From Bacteroidales bacterium (GTDB lineage Bacteria > Bacteroidota > Bacteroidia > Bacteroidales > JAAYJT01): DNA of 64,000 nucleotides. Below the pieces are notes generated by a model. That model was not told the DNA's origin, searched no databases, and saw only the letters and a list, made by a program, of their open reading frames with translations. How positions within the stretch are numbered: position 1 is the first letter of the stretch; each line of letters begins with the position of its first letter. The stretch is taken from positions 62,001 through 126,000 of the forward strand of contig JACZJK010000020.1 of the NCBI GenBank assembly GCA_014860575.1, in the 5' to 3' direction. This document shows, piece by piece, positions 53,359 to 62,428 of the stretch. The position numbers and the translations under genes were made by a program.

Positions 53359-54081
53359 ATGAGCGAGAAAATCCAATCAATCGGTACCTTATGGAAAAAA
53401 GAAAAACTGGCATCTCTTGAGTGGGAAGTGAGTTTCGCCGAATTATTGCTCGAGGACAAAGACCCTCTTCCAGGTTACTATGATCATTTTGAAATCCCTT
53501 CGCAGGAAAAGGACTTGCTCCCGCGCTGGATTTTTGCCATGTTGCGCAACAATTTATTAAGCGATCAGGATAATATTATCCGGATCACAATGGAGGTTAG
53601 AGAACACTTTAATCAACACTTTGATACAGTTCCTGGTAAGCTTACTCTATCTAATGAGGTGGCACCTTGCCTGCGCATACAAATAGACGACTATAGCCAC
53701 CTGCCTGAATTACTGAGGCTTTATACCAAATTTGGATTGGAGTTTGTTCCACATCGCAAAGTGTTGACTTACGATAGCCTTATCAAGATCACCAAATTTT
53801 TTGATCTCACAAAAATTGATGATAACATTTATCAGGATGATGACCTTTCAGATACCTATTATGTCGTCATCCCGAAAGGTATTGGCTGGGATACATTTGA
53901 GAAGATTTCAGAATCGGTTAAAAATAATTCCGACCACAAAGTGTATGATGCTGCACTTGCTTCAGCGTACCACAAAAGTGGAGTGGTTGACATGGTAAGA
54001 ATTTACGATAAAAAAACCAACCTCGACATTCTGAATCATACCCGAAACAAATACCGCAAGGAAGTTGAGCGTATGGCTTGA
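53359..54081 (+). CDS. Unknown 240-residue protein
   Basis: No family was recognised. The 240-residue product is soluble and acidic, without a signal peptide or membrane segment. It has PRWIFAMLRNNLLS (about 55), a mixed alpha/beta C-terminal half (YYVVIPKGIGWDTFEKISES, YDAALASAYHKSGVVDMVRI) and a basic end NKYRKEVERMA. It is followed 38 bases downstream by another unknown gene and then by queA. It lies just beyond the Crp/Fnr regulator, but a link to sulfur metabolism cannot be shown. Confidence 0.75.
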   Translation: MSEKIQSIGTLWKKEKLASLEWEVSFAELLLEDKDPLPGYYDHFEIPSQEKDLLPRWIFAMLRNNLLSDQDNIIRITMEVREHFNQHFDTVPGKLTLSNEVAPCLRIQIDDYSHLPELLRLYTKFGLEFVPHRKVLTYDSLIKITKFFDLTKIDDNIYQDDDLSDTYYVVIPKGIGWDTFEKISESVKNNSDHKVYDAALASAYHKSGVVDMVRIYDKKTNLDILNHTRNKYRKEVERMA

Positions 54082-54119
54082 TAGCAACTTGTTAATCAGG
54101 CTTTTCAAAAATACTGACT

Positions 54120-54383
54120 ATGATCACCAAAGAGGAATTCTACGACTTATCGTTGATGGAAAGGGCTGCAGCAGTGTTGGAACACGGTAAGGAACTCATC
54201 AGCCGGATTTATATTTACTATGTGGTAAAGCTTTACTGCATGGGTGATTTTTATGTAGAACTATGGTACCAGCAGAACGGTAAAAAAATTGATAAGCTTG
54301 AAATAGTTGACCTCAAAGATGTGATCCACCATTACGAAAAGGAAATTGATCTTGGTGATGTGTATAAGTGTGGTGGTCACTAG
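54120..54383 (+). CDS. Unknown 87-residue protein
   Basis: The 87-residue product begins MITKEEFYDLSLMERAAAVL and contains YIYYVVKLYCMGDFYVELWY and a charged helix KLEIVDLKDVIHHYEKEIDL. It ends VYKCGGH. The pattern of a helix, a two-stranded hairpin rich in Tyr, and a helix suggests a small compact cytoplasmic protein. No known family was recognised. It stands between the 240-residue unknown gene and queA, same strand, short gaps. Confidence 0.7.
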   Translation: MITKEEFYDLSLMERAAAVLEHGKELISRIYIYYVVKLYCMGDFYVELWYQQNGKKIDKLEIVDLKDVIHHYEKEIDLGDVYKCGGH

Positions 54384-54401
54384 TGAAACGTTGAAATTAT
54401 A

Positions 54402-54409
54402 TACTTTTG
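54402..54409 (+). promoter_or_regulatory. TAnnTTTG promoter-like element for queA
   Basis: TACTTTTG matches the Bacteroidota -7 consensus and lies 16 bases before the queA ATG. No clear -33 element was seen. Confidence 0.35.
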
Positions 54410-54425
54410 GCGTTCATAAAAACCA

Positions 54426-55649
54426 ATGATGAACGATCCCAGAAGTCTTCAAATTCAGGAATATGATTATGATCTTCCGCTTGAACAGATAGCACAATAT
54501 CCGCTTGAAACAAGGGATTCCTCACGCTTACTGATCTGCAATAAGAACTCCATCTCCGAATCATCATTTCTTGACTTACCTTCACTATTACCAAAAAACA
54601 CACTACTCGTATTTAATAATACACGGGTCATCAGGGCACGTTTTGAGTTTCATAAAACCTCCGGGGCGCGTATTGAAATATTTTGCCTCGAACCAAGCGC
54701 TCCTACCATTGATTTGCAGCAAGCTTTCGCAGCTATCAGTGAAAGTCACTGGAAATGCTATGTTGGCAACCTGAAAAAATGGAAGGAAGATATTTTACAG
54801 CTCGAAGTGCCTACGCCAGCAAAACCTTTAAAAATATGGGCAAAAAAAACTGCTTCCGAAAAAGATACTGTGAATGTGCAATTCACCTGGAATGATCCTT
54901 CCATGTCTTTTTCTGAGGTAATGGAAGCTGCCGGCCATATTCCACTTCCACCTTATATTAACAGGGCTGATGAAGATGTAGACGCATTGCGCTATCAGAC
55001 CATTTTCGCGCGCGAACAAGGTTCCGTGGCTGCACCAACTGCCGGGCTACATTTCACAGAAAACATAATGAAATCGTTAAAAGCAAATAAAGTTTCATTT
55101 GAATGGGTGACGCTGCATGTAGGTGCTGGTACGTTCAAACCGGTGAGTGCTCTAAACATTGGTGGCCACGAAATGCATCATGAACATTATGCTGTTAACC
55201 GTGATTTGATTTTGCAACTGATCAGGCACCAGAACAATCCTGTAATTCCTGTTGGTACAACTTCAATGCGAACACTTGAAAGCCTTTATTGGCTCGGAGC
55301 CAGGATAAGCAGGCAAAGTGCGCAGACCCGTCTCGTTACAGAACAATGGGAACCTTATGATGGGACTGATCACAACTGCAGCGTTGAAATTGCACTCAAA
55401 GCACTGCTCAATTTTATGGACGAATCAGTCACCAATATTTTGCAGGCATCAACAGGATTGCTGATCGCACCGGGTTATCAATTCAGAATCTGTAAGGGTC
55501 TGATCACAAATTTTCATTTACCAAAAAGCACCCTGCTGCTGCTGGTGGCAGCATTGATTGGACCGGAATGGAAGAATGCTTATCAATTCGCATTACAACA
55601 AGGATTCAGGTTTTTAAGCTACGGCGACAGTTGCATATTTATTCCATGA
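54426..55649 (+). CDS. queA: S-adenosylmethionine:tRNA ribosyltransferase-isomerase
   Basis: QueA transfers the ribosyl part of S-adenosylmethionine to preQ1 in tRNA to make epoxyqueuosine. The 407-residue protein shows EYDYDLPLEQIAQYPLETRD, SSRLL, FNNTRVIRARF, VMEAAGHIPLPPYINR, TIFAREQGSVAAPTAGLHFT and LHVGAGTFKPV. The C-terminal part has ITNFHLPKSTLLLLVAALIG. It is longer than the E. coli enzyme (about 356) because of an insertion in the middle, which is common in Bacteroidota. Its stop overlaps the next gene's start (ATGA). Confidence 0.96.
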   Translation: MMNDPRSLQIQEYDYDLPLEQIAQYPLETRDSSRLLICNKNSISESSFLDLPSLLPKNTLLVFNNTRVIRARFEFHKTSGARIEIFCLEPSAPTIDLQQAFAAISESHWKCYVGNLKKWKEDILQLEVPTPAKPLKIWAKKTASEKDTVNVQFTWNDPSMSFSEVMEAAGHIPLPPYINRADEDVDALRYQTIFAREQGSVAAPTAGLHFTENIMKSLKANKVSFEWVTLHVGAGTFKPVSALNIGGHEMHHEHYAVNRDLILQLIRHQNNPVIPVGTTSMRTLESLYWLGARISRQSAQTRLVTEQWEPYDGTDHNCSVEIALKALLNFMDESVTNILQASTGLLIAPGYQFRICKGLITNFHLPKSTLLLLVAALIGPEWKNAYQFALQQGFRFLSYGDSCIFIP

Positions 55650-56191
55650 TCCAAATGAAAACATCTATTTGCTTTATAACAGGCGATCAGGGTGTTGGCA
55701 AAACTACTTTTGTCAAAAAGCTTGCAGCCCTTTTGATCACATCAGGATATGAATGTGGAGGATTCTATGCTGAAGGATACTGGAAGAATGGAATCCGGGA
55801 TGGCTTTGATATAGTTGAGATAAACGGATTGAAAAGAGAACGCCTTTGCAATACGGTTTCAGAAGTAAATGATGAGCAGTTCCATCGTTTCTTCTTTAAA
55901 CAAAAAGGCATGGAGCTTGGCTATCAAATCCTTAAAACTTCCGAAGGTAAACAAGCTATAGTGTTTATTGACGAAGTTGGAGGGTTTGAACTCAATGGTA
56001 AAGGTTGGGCCGAAGCAATTTTCCGGTTATTACACAACCCACCTTCTATCATGATCTTGGCTGTAAGAACAAGTTTTGAGCAGGCAGTTACTGAGAAATT
56101 CGAAGCCGATCCGATCAATTGCTGGGATGTGAACCAAGTAAGCCCTGAACTGGCATTTCAACAATTATTAAGCACGCTGAACAAGACTTAA
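55646..56191 (+). CDS. P-loop NTPase of the THEP1-like family
   Basis: This 181-residue NTPase has a Walker A loop FITGDQGVGKTTFVKKLAAL and a Walker B-like AIVFIDEVGGFEL, typical of the small THEP1 nucleoside-triphosphatases. GFYAEGYWKNGIRDGFDIV matches the family region after the P-loop. The start ATG at 55646 overlaps the queA stop by 4 bases, so translation is coupled. Cellular role is unknown; members hydrolyse NTPs slowly in vitro. It resembles in style the partial P-loop gene at the right window edge, but is not closely alike. Confidence 0.85.
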   Translation: MIQMKTSICFITGDQGVGKTTFVKKLAALLITSGYECGGFYAEGYWKNGIRDGFDIVEINGLKRERLCNTVSEVNDEQFHRFFFKQKGMELGYQILKTSEGKQAIVFIDEVGGFELNGKGWAEAIFRLLHNPPSIMILAVRTSFEQAVTEKFEADPINCWDVNQVSPELAFQQLLSTLNKT

Positions 56192-56358
56192 GATCAAAGA
56201 CCCAAGTTCCAAATCCCAAGACCCAAATTCCAAAATTTCAAATTCAAAAAAGCTGTCGTTTGTTGATTTACGAATCTTAAATCTTGAATTTTGAATTAAT
56301 AATTACATTACTCCATTACTCCAACTCCAACCAATTAACCAGTTAACACTCCATCACT
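56191..56358. repeat. Low-complexity spacer of repeated 7-9 base words
   Basis: Words of the types AGACCCAAGTTCC, AATCCCAAGACCCAAATTCC, ATTACTCCATTACTCC, CCAATTAACCAGTTAAC and ACTCCATCACTCC follow each other. The first and fourth kinds recur at 38231-38330. The remaining bases up to the mrp ATG at 56475 hold no gene. Confidence 0.5.
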
Positions 56359-56474
56359 CCTTTACTCCATGCTTTCCTTACCCCACGCAAAACCACTAAT
56401 TTTTTAGAGAGACCGGCTGAGTGTTAAAAAAATGTTATTTTTACCAATTCTAAATTAATACAACATTACTCAAT

Positions 56475-57575
56475 ATGAGCTATACTGAACAAGACATTTT
56501 AAAGGCGCTAAGTCATGTGGAAGATCCTGATTTGAAGAAGGACCTGGTTACCTTGAAAATGATTGAGGACATCGTAATCGAAGACAAGAAAGTAGCTTTT
56601 AAACTCGTGCTTACAACTCCGGCCTGCCCAATGAAACATCGCATGCAACGCGACTGTGTGGATGCCATTCACGAATATATTGATCCGGAGGCCGAAGTAG
56701 ATGTTGAGTTAACCTCACGGGTTACAAGTCGCAGAAACAAGGCCGATGAAATGCTGAAAGGTGTTAAGAACATTATTGCAGTAGCATCAGGCAAAGGTGG
56801 GGTAGGTAAATCTACCATTGCCGTGAACCTGGCTGTAGCCCTGGCAAAAAGCGGATCGAAAGTAGGCCTTGTTGATGCTGATATTTACGGCCCGTCTATC
56901 CCGCTGATGTTTGATTTAGTGAATGTGAAGCCTGTGGCTATGGAGGTTGATGGCAAGTCGAAAGTAATACCGCTCAACAAATATGGAATTTCATTGTTGT
57001 CAATCGGTTTTTTTGTCGAGTCAGAAAAAGCTCTGATTTGGCGTGGCCCTATGGCTTCAAGTGCTTTAACCCAGCTTTTTACCGAAGCCGACTGGGGAAA
57101 TCTGGATTATATGATCATTGACCTGCCTCCGGGTACCGGCGATATTCACCTGACCCTTGTTCAACAATTGCCTGTTACCGGCGCTGTTATCGTTACAACA
57201 CCACAGGAAATCGCCCTGGCCGATGCCCGTAAAGCAATTGGCATGTTCCAGCAGGAAAATATACACGTTCCCATTTTAGGGCTCGTTGAGAACATGGCGT
57301 GGTTCACACCCGCTGAACTGCCTGATAACAAGTATTTCATTTTTGGTAAGGATGGCGGAGCAAAACTGGCCAGAGAACTTGGTGTACCACTGCTTGGCTC
57401 AATTCCGTTGGTGCAGGGTGTCAGGGAATCTGGTGATTTCGGCAGTCCAATCGTTCTTGATGAAAGTTCTTCTGCATCAAAAGCATTCATGGCAATGGCT
57501 GAGGCGACCGCCCAGCAGATCGCTATCCGTAATGCAACCTTGCCTCCAACTAAGCTGGTTCAAATGAATCGTTAG
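56475..57575 (+). CDS. mrp: Mrp/ApbC-type iron-sulfur carrier ATPase
   Basis: This 366-residue protein has an N-terminal MIP18/DUF59 domain (about 5-85; LKALSHVEDPDLKKDLVTL, TTPACPMK) and a Mrp/NBP35 ATPase domain with the deviant Walker A AVASGKGGVGKSTIAVNLA and a DxxxGPSxP switch (DADIYGPSIPLMF). DLPPGTGDIHLTL is the family signature. It lacks the usual CxxC pair, reading LGLVENMAWF where many members have ENMSYFxCPxC. It should deliver Fe-S clusters in the cytoplasm; the Nfu-like gene follows directly. Confidence 0.94.
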   Translation: MSYTEQDILKALSHVEDPDLKKDLVTLKMIEDIVIEDKKVAFKLVLTTPACPMKHRMQRDCVDAIHEYIDPEAEVDVELTSRVTSRRNKADEMLKGVKNIIAVASGKGGVGKSTIAVNLAVALAKSGSKVGLVDADIYGPSIPLMFDLVNVKPVAMEVDGKSKVIPLNKYGISLLSIGFFVESEKALIWRGPMASSALTQLFTEADWGNLDYMIIDLPPGTGDIHLTLVQQLPVTGAVIVTTPQEIALADARKAIGMFQQENIHVPILGLVENMAWFTPAELPDNKYFIFGKDGGAKLARELGVPLLGSIPLVQGVRESGDFGSPIVLDESSSASKAFMAMAEATAQQIAIRNATLPPTKLVQMNR

Positions 57576-57660
57576 AACAAACCTCTCGGGTTCAAAACTC
57601 TTGGCTTACAGAATATTGGAACTATTTAATAAACAGAAAACAACTAAAACAACAGTTATT

Positions 57661-57900
57661 ATGAACACAAATGTGGATCTGATTAACAAGGTGCAAAATG
57701 TAATTGAACAGGTAAGGCCTTATCTTCAGGCGGATGGTGGTGATATTCATTTTGTGGAATTAACTTCCGACAATATCGTAAAGGTTGAGCTTCAGGGCGC
57801 TTGTGGTTCATGCCCTTACAGCCGTATGACCCTTAAGAGTGGCGTTGAAGAAGCCATGAAACGTTCAGTTCCGGAGATTAAAGCTGTCGAAGAAGCCTGA
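57661..57900 (+). CDS. NifU-like (Nfu) iron-sulfur scaffold domain protein
   Basis: This 79-residue protein is a single Nfu domain: VRPYLQADGGDIHFVEL, VKVELQGACGSCPYSRMTLK with the cluster-binding CxxC, and GVEEAMKRSVPEIKAV. It passes Fe-S clusters to apo-proteins. The ATG at 57661 is preferred; the upstream frame to 57601 is A+C-rich spacer. It lies 85 bases after mrp, so both probably form one Fe-S assembly unit, useful for a genome rich in ferredoxin-type proteins. Confidence 0.94.
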   Translation: MNTNVDLINKVQNVIEQVRPYLQADGGDIHFVELTSDNIVKVELQGACGSCPYSRMTLKSGVEEAMKRSVPEIKAVEEA

Positions 57901-57943
57901 TCCCCTTATCTGACTGAAGGCTAGGTTTGGCCAAAATGTAAAT

Positions 57944-59587
57944 TCAGCTTTTAGCCAGGTATTTAGCTGCAATAGGCATGCGTCTTCCAAAACCAAAAGC
58001 TTTGGGCGAAACCCTTAGTATGGGTGGTGCCTGATGCCTTTTCCATTCGCTGCTATTTACAAGGTTCAACACCTTGCCTACCACATTTGGTTCGAACCCG
58101 GATTGAATAATTTCCTCCGGGCCTTTGAATTCTTCGATATAGGCAAACAGAATTTTATCCAGCAATTCATACGGTGGCAATGAATCCGAATCTTTCTGAT
58201 CGGGGCGTAATTCTGCTGACGGGGGTTTGTTTATAATATTTACTGGAATTATTTCTTCATGCCGGTTGATGAAGCGGGCAAGTTCATACACCTCTGTTTT
58301 ATACACATCGCCCAACACTGAAATTCCCCCGCACATATCGCCGTAAAGGGTTCCGTAACCAACGGCTGCTTCACTTTTGTTGGAGGTGTTCAAGAGAATA
58401 TACCCAAACTTATTGGCGAAAGCCATCAATAAAACTGCCCTGATTCGTGCCTGGATGTTTTCTTCGGCAACATCGAATGGTTTGGCCTTGAAAAATGGCT
58501 TCAGATCAGTTAACAGCATTTGAAAAGTATTCTCAATCTGTATTAATTCGTATGGCGTTTGAAGCTTGTGTGCAAGAGCAACCGCATCATTCACTGAATG
58601 ATCGGATGAGAAACCCGATGGCATCAGCAACGACATTACATTCTCTTTTCCCAGCGCCCTGGCAGCCAGCACAAGTACGAGCGCTGAATCAATGCCACCT
58701 GAAAGCCCAATGATAGCTTTTGTTAACCCCAATTTTGCGAAATAATCACGGATGCCCAGGATAAGGGCATCATGGATCAATTCCATTTTTTCACGTTTTG
58801 GAATTGTGAACTCTTCATCTGAACCTGAAGGATCTTTGGTATCAAAAACACGGAAGTCTTCTGAGAAATATGCAAGTTGACCAACTTTTTCACCCTTTTG
58901 GTCAATGGCCATCGAACCACCGTCAAAAATCAACTCGGTTTGGGCGCCTACCTGGTTCACATAATATACCGGAAGCTTGTATTTAAGTGCATTGCGCTTC
59001 AGCGTTTCTGTGCGATCCACTGCCTGGTTATAATGGAATGGTGAAGCTGCTATGTTAATTACAATTTCCGGTTGCATAGAAATGAGTTCTTCCATCGGCG
59101 ATCTCACGTATAAGGGATAATCGCTGACGTTCCATAAATCTTCACAGATCGTAAGTGCCATTTTCCCGAATGGAAGGTTCACAATATTGAAAACCCGGTT
59201 GGGTTCGAAGTAGCGGTATTCGTCGAACACATCGTAAGTAGGCAATAAGGTTTTGTGAACCTGGGCAAAGATTTTGCCATTGAAAAGCACTGCGGCGGTG
59301 TTAAGCAGGTTTTTTCCTTTGCTGTCAGTATTTCGCTCAGGATAGCCTACGATAGCTGCAATTCCCTGGCAAACCTGCGCTATTTCAAGAACAGCAAGCC
59401 TGCATTTTTCAATGAAATCGTCAAAGCCGAGAAAATCCTGGGGGGGATAACCAGCAACCGAGAGTTCAGAAAACACGATAAGATGCGCACCAAGTAGCCT
59501 GGCCTTCTCAATATGAACCTTTATTTTGTTGATGTTGTAATCAAAATCGCCAATCCTGAAGTTGAGCTGAGCCAGTGCTATTTTCAT
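57944..59587 (-). CDS. nadE: Glutamine-hydrolysing NAD+ synthetase
   Basis: NadE amidates nicotinic acid adenine dinucleotide, the last step of NAD+ synthesis. The 547-residue protein has an N-terminal nitrilase-type glutaminase domain (about 1-250), with Glu in FSELSVAGYPPQD, Lys in QVHKTLLPTYDVFDE and Cys in ALTICEDLWN. The synthetase domain (about 270-547) has the ATP loop IIGLSGGIDSALVLVLAA and NTSNKSEAAVGYGTLYGDMC. Length fits the shorter glutamine-dependent class. It is convergent with the Nfu gene. Confidence 0.95.
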   Translation of the reverse strand: MKIALAQLNFRIGDFDYNINKIKVHIEKARLLGAHLIVFSELSVAGYPPQDFLGFDDFIEKCRLAVLEIAQVCQGIAAIVGYPERNTDSKGKNLLNTAAVLFNGKIFAQVHKTLLPTYDVFDEYRYFEPNRVFNIVNLPFGKMALTICEDLWNVSDYPLYVRSPMEELISMQPEIVINIAASPFHYNQAVDRTETLKRNALKYKLPVYYVNQVGAQTELIFDGGSMAIDQKGEKVGQLAYFSEDFRVFDTKDPSGSDEEFTIPKREKMELIHDALILGIRDYFAKLGLTKAIIGLSGGIDSALVLVLAARALGKENVMSLLMPSGFSSDHSVNDAVALAHKLQTPYELIQIENTFQMLLTDLKPFFKAKPFDVAEENIQARIRAVLLMAFANKFGYILLNTSNKSEAAVGYGTLYGDMCGGISVLGDVYKTEVYELARFINRHEEIIPVNIINKPPSAELRPDQKDSDSLPPYELLDKILFAYIEEFKGPEEIIQSGFEPNVVGKVLNLVNSSEWKRHQAPPILRVSPKAFGFGRRMPIAAKYLAKS

Positions 59588-59779
59588 CCCATAGGAGGTA
59601 TTGTGTAATTGATTCTAACCTGTTTTATCAATAAATCTTCGCGTCAAACCTCTTAGGCCTCAAGAATAAGTCACTTAATTGAAAAAGAGATAATGATGTT
59701 TGTTGCAATCAACGTTCTCTTATTCTTTTTTAAATCAAATCTTAGCGTCGTTGCGTCTTGGTGGTGTGAATTATTCAGG
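59588..59779. other. Spacer with TTGCGTC/CTTCGCG word remnants
   Basis: This gap between two minus-strand genes holds CTTCGCGTCAAACCTCTTAG (59638-59657) and TTAGCGTCGTTGCGTCTTGG followed by TGGTG. These recall the words TTGCGCCTTCGCGGTAAAAA near 30470. No gene, terminator or promoter was recognised. Confidence 0.35.
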
Positions 59780-60496
59780 CTAAAACAATAATCCGATGTT
59801 TAGCTCAATAAAATTTGCAAATGCTTTGTGGCTCACACTGCTATCAACAAGATTCGATCCCTTGAGAATATCCGAGAATCCATTGTTAAGCGCAAGTCCG
59901 CCGATGGCTTTTAATGATGGGCCAAGTGGATATTCAACACCAAGCCCGAAAAGAAGTGCGGTTCTGAACAACCTGATTTCTTCTGATATTTTTTCTTTAT
60001 CGAATTCTGAAGTTCCACCCGAATATGTGAATACATCGGTGCCTCTGGCATCAAGCAGCACACCAAGGCCCAGACCAATTTGTCCGTAGAAAATCGGTCC
60101 GCCCCGGTCGGTCGTGCGCAATTTCAGCATCATGGGCAACTCCAGGTATTTAAGATTATATTTTCTTGCGAGGCTGCCATCGCCTAAACCTTGAATCTGA
60201 TGAGGGTATTTTAATTTCCCGCCATTAAAAAGAATATTAAAGCCCGTTGCAAAACTATAATTCTCAGCTGCCGGAAATTCAGCAATAAAACCCCATGAAA
60301 AGCCAACCGTAGCGCCATCGTTTTCATAACTTGCTTCATCTCCCCTGATCCAGCCAACATTTGGTGCCATCCTGAACCCAAAAACCGGCTTAAGTTCACG
60401 GGTTTGATTAGTAGTGTTCTGCGACTGCACTTGCTGCAGGTTTGTGAATGAGACGATAAAAAGGATTAATGCTATTGGTTTCATGGATGTGTTCAT
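59780..60496 (-). CDS. Small outer-membrane beta-barrel protein (PorT-like)
   Basis: This 238-residue protein has a signal peptide (IALILFIVSFTNLQQVQS) and the outer-membrane barrel pattern of the PorT/OmpW-like group: FGFRMAPNVGWIRGDE, VGFSWGFIAEFP, YSFATGFNIL, LKYLELPMMLKLRT, FYGQIGLGLGVLLDARG, and a terminal Phe (ELNIGLLF). Eight strands are likely. Function is unknown; PorT itself belongs to the type IX secretion system, but this protein is not clearly its ortholog. It is divergent from a second small barrel gene. An internal ATG at 60484 is possible. Confidence 0.85.
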   Translation of the reverse strand: MNTSMKPIALILFIVSFTNLQQVQSQNTTNQTRELKPVFGFRMAPNVGWIRGDEASYENDGATVGFSWGFIAEFPAAENYSFATGFNILFNGGKLKYPHQIQGLGDGSLARKYNLKYLELPMMLKLRTTDRGGPIFYGQIGLGLGVLLDARGTDVFTYSGGTSEFDKEKISEEIRLFRTALLFGLGVEYPLGPSLKAIGGLALNNGFSDILKGSNLVDSSVSHKAFANFIELNIGLLF

Positions 60497-60684
60497 ACTT
60501 TTTGAGTTTAAATGTGGTTCCGGCGTTAAAAGTACAAATATATTCCATGTTTTGGCAAGATGCTTGCTAAGAATAACAATCTTCAGAAAAAATCGTTATT
60601 AAGCCGGAATTGTCATAAAGCTTGCTTTTAGTAAATATTAATATTTGTATATTGCGTCGCTTTTTTTCACATAATTACTTCAAT

Positions 60685-61272
60685 ATGAAAAAAATTGCTG
60701 TTCTTATCATCGCACTGTTATCTGTAAGCTTGCTCAATGCACAATCATTCTTCAGCCTTGGCCCCAAAGTCGGGTTCACAACAACCACGCTTACAACTGA
60801 TAAATATCAAATTAAGGAAGCATTTGCAGCCAATATACATGGCGGGATATTTTTACGGCTGGGCAACAAAGTATTCATTCAGCCTGAAGCTAATTTTACA
60901 ACAAAGGGTGGTATTTTCAGCCAGAATGATTTCTTTCATACCAGGGAAATTGAATTGTCAACAGTTGAGATACCTTTTTTAATTGGCTCTAAGGTGCTTG
61001 ACCTGAAAGCTGCAAATCTCAGAATTATGATTGGCCCTTCCATGTCCTTTATTTTAGATAAGGATATTGTTATGCGCGATAGTTTTGAACGCCTCGATCC
61101 TGAGAAAATCAAAGATGCCATGTGGGGCATACAAAGTGGCATTGGGCTGGATGTACTCATGGTTACCCTCGATGTGCGATATGAAATTGGACTTAGCAAT
61201 ATTTCAGCTATTGAGGGTATTGAGTTGAGAAACTCATTGTTCAATGTGAGCCTTGGCTGGAAAATATTCTAA
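60685..61272 (+). CDS. Small outer-membrane beta-barrel protein
   Basis: This 195-residue protein has a signal peptide (KKIAVLIIALLSVSLLNAQ) and a barrel with FFSLGPKVGFTTTTL, IHGGIFLRLGNKVFIQPEAN, VEIPFLIGSKVLDLKAANLR and a terminal Phe (NVSLGWKIF). It belongs to the outer_membrane_beta-barrel group common in Bacteroidota. The ATG at 60685 fits the signal peptide; an upstream frame from 60622 has no support. GldB follows 50 bases downstream of its stop if the later gldB start is used. Confidence 0.87.
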   Translation: MKKIAVLIIALLSVSLLNAQSFFSLGPKVGFTTTTLTTDKYQIKEAFAANIHGGIFLRLGNKVFIQPEANFTTKGGIFSQNDFFHTREIELSTVEIPFLIGSKVLDLKAANLRIMIGPSMSFILDKDIVMRDSFERLDPEKIKDAMWGIQSGIGLDVLMVTLDVRYEIGLSNISAIEGIELRNSLFNVSLGWKIF

Positions 61273-61322
61273 ACAGCACCCCCTGTTTTTGCATGAACTT
61301 TAATTTTGATCGTTACCGTGAA

Positions 61323-62348
61323 ATGAGGCACTCCAATTATATTAGTCTGCTTTTTGCTATCCTTTTCATTGCTATTTTATTCGGTTCTACTGCTTGTTCC
61401 CGCAAAGGAAAAGTCAATAAAGAAGCAATAAAAGTTGAAATGCTCGAAGTAACAATAAATCGCTACGAAAAAGCTCTGTTTTCAATTGATACCAATAATA
61501 CCGGGGCCGAACTCATACGGCTTCAGCCTTCTTTTCTTCCTTTTCTTAATGCCGATCTTTCAGATGCTGATGCGATACTTCAGATACAAGAGTTTGTTAC
61601 GGATACCGCTATCAGGCAAATCTATGCGGAAACGATGAGCGCCTTCCCTGAGCTTGGGTTTCTGGAAGATGATCTGACACTGGCATTTAAGCATATCCGC
61701 TATTATTTCCCTGAGTGGCAACCTCCAATGGTGTATTCTTATGTTTCCGGTTTGTTCTATGAAATGCCCGTGAAGTATACCGGCACAGAATTGATTATTG
61801 CTATTGATATGTATTTGGGAGAATCGTATGAGATGTACCGTATGGTTGGCATCCCGCAATACAAAATCAGGCAGATGCAAATAGATTATCTGCTGGCCGA
61901 TTGTATTGAAATGATCATCCGTAATGTTTTTATAAAACCGGCATTTTCCGAAAACATGCTTGACAAAATGATCGATGAAGGTAAGATCCTTTATTTCCTT
62001 GATACTTTTTTGCCCTGGATTGCCGACGAATACAAGATGGGCTACACAGTTGAAGATATTAAGTGGTGCAAAAAAAATGAAAGCAATATGTGGGCTTATT
62101 TTATAGAAAACGAGTTGCTATTTTCATCCGATCCTCTTGTAATTAACCGCTTTATTAACGATGGACCTTTCACCACAGCGTTTCATAATGATTCACCCGC
62201 CCGGGCAGCATTATGGGTTGGATGGCAGATAGTAAAGGCCTATGCGGATAACAGCCCAGACGATGTCCACAGCAAGCTTTTATCAGCGCCTGATTCCAGG
62301 GAAATTTTAAAGGCCTCAGGCTATAAACCCAGCCGCTTTGTGTTCTGA
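61323..62348 (+). CDS. gldB: GldB-family gliding motility lipoprotein
   Basis: This 341-residue protein has a lipoprotein signal (ISLLFAILFIAILFGSTAC, then SRKGKV) and GldB-family sequence: ITRYE-like INRYEKALFSIDT, FLPFLNADL, FKHIRYYFPEWQPP, ELIIAIDMYLGE, YKMGYTVEDIKWCKKNESNM and WVGWQIVKAY. GldB is needed for gliding in flavobacteria and is linked to type IX secretion; in non-gliding relatives its role is unclear. The ATG at 61323 is preferred; one at 61293 adds ten residues. Its neighbours are a barrel protein and a coiled-coil lipoprotein. Confidence 0.87.
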   Translation: MRHSNYISLLFAILFIAILFGSTACSRKGKVNKEAIKVEMLEVTINRYEKALFSIDTNNTGAELIRLQPSFLPFLNADLSDADAILQIQEFVTDTAIRQIYAETMSAFPELGFLEDDLTLAFKHIRYYFPEWQPPMVYSYVSGLFYEMPVKYTGTELIIAIDMYLGESYEMYRMVGIPQYKIRQMQIDYLLADCIEMIIRNVFIKPAFSENMLDKMIDEGKILYFLDTFLPWIADEYKMGYTVEDIKWCKKNESNMWAYFIENELLFSSDPLVINRFINDGPFTTAFHNDSPARAALWVGWQIVKAYADNSPDDVHSKLLSAPDSREILKASGYKPSRFVF

Positions 62349-62428
62349 TCTTTAATTCTCTAAAAAGCTGGTTGCTACGAGGATTATTTCCCCATCTTGA
62401 GGTTTTATTTCTATATTTACAAACTTTC

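Noticed and set aside
54120-54383. C-terminal KCGGH of the 87-residue protein as a further GGC-type tail
   Set aside because: The order is Cys-Gly-Gly-His, the protein is not exported and has no rhodanese domain, so the likeness is probably chance.
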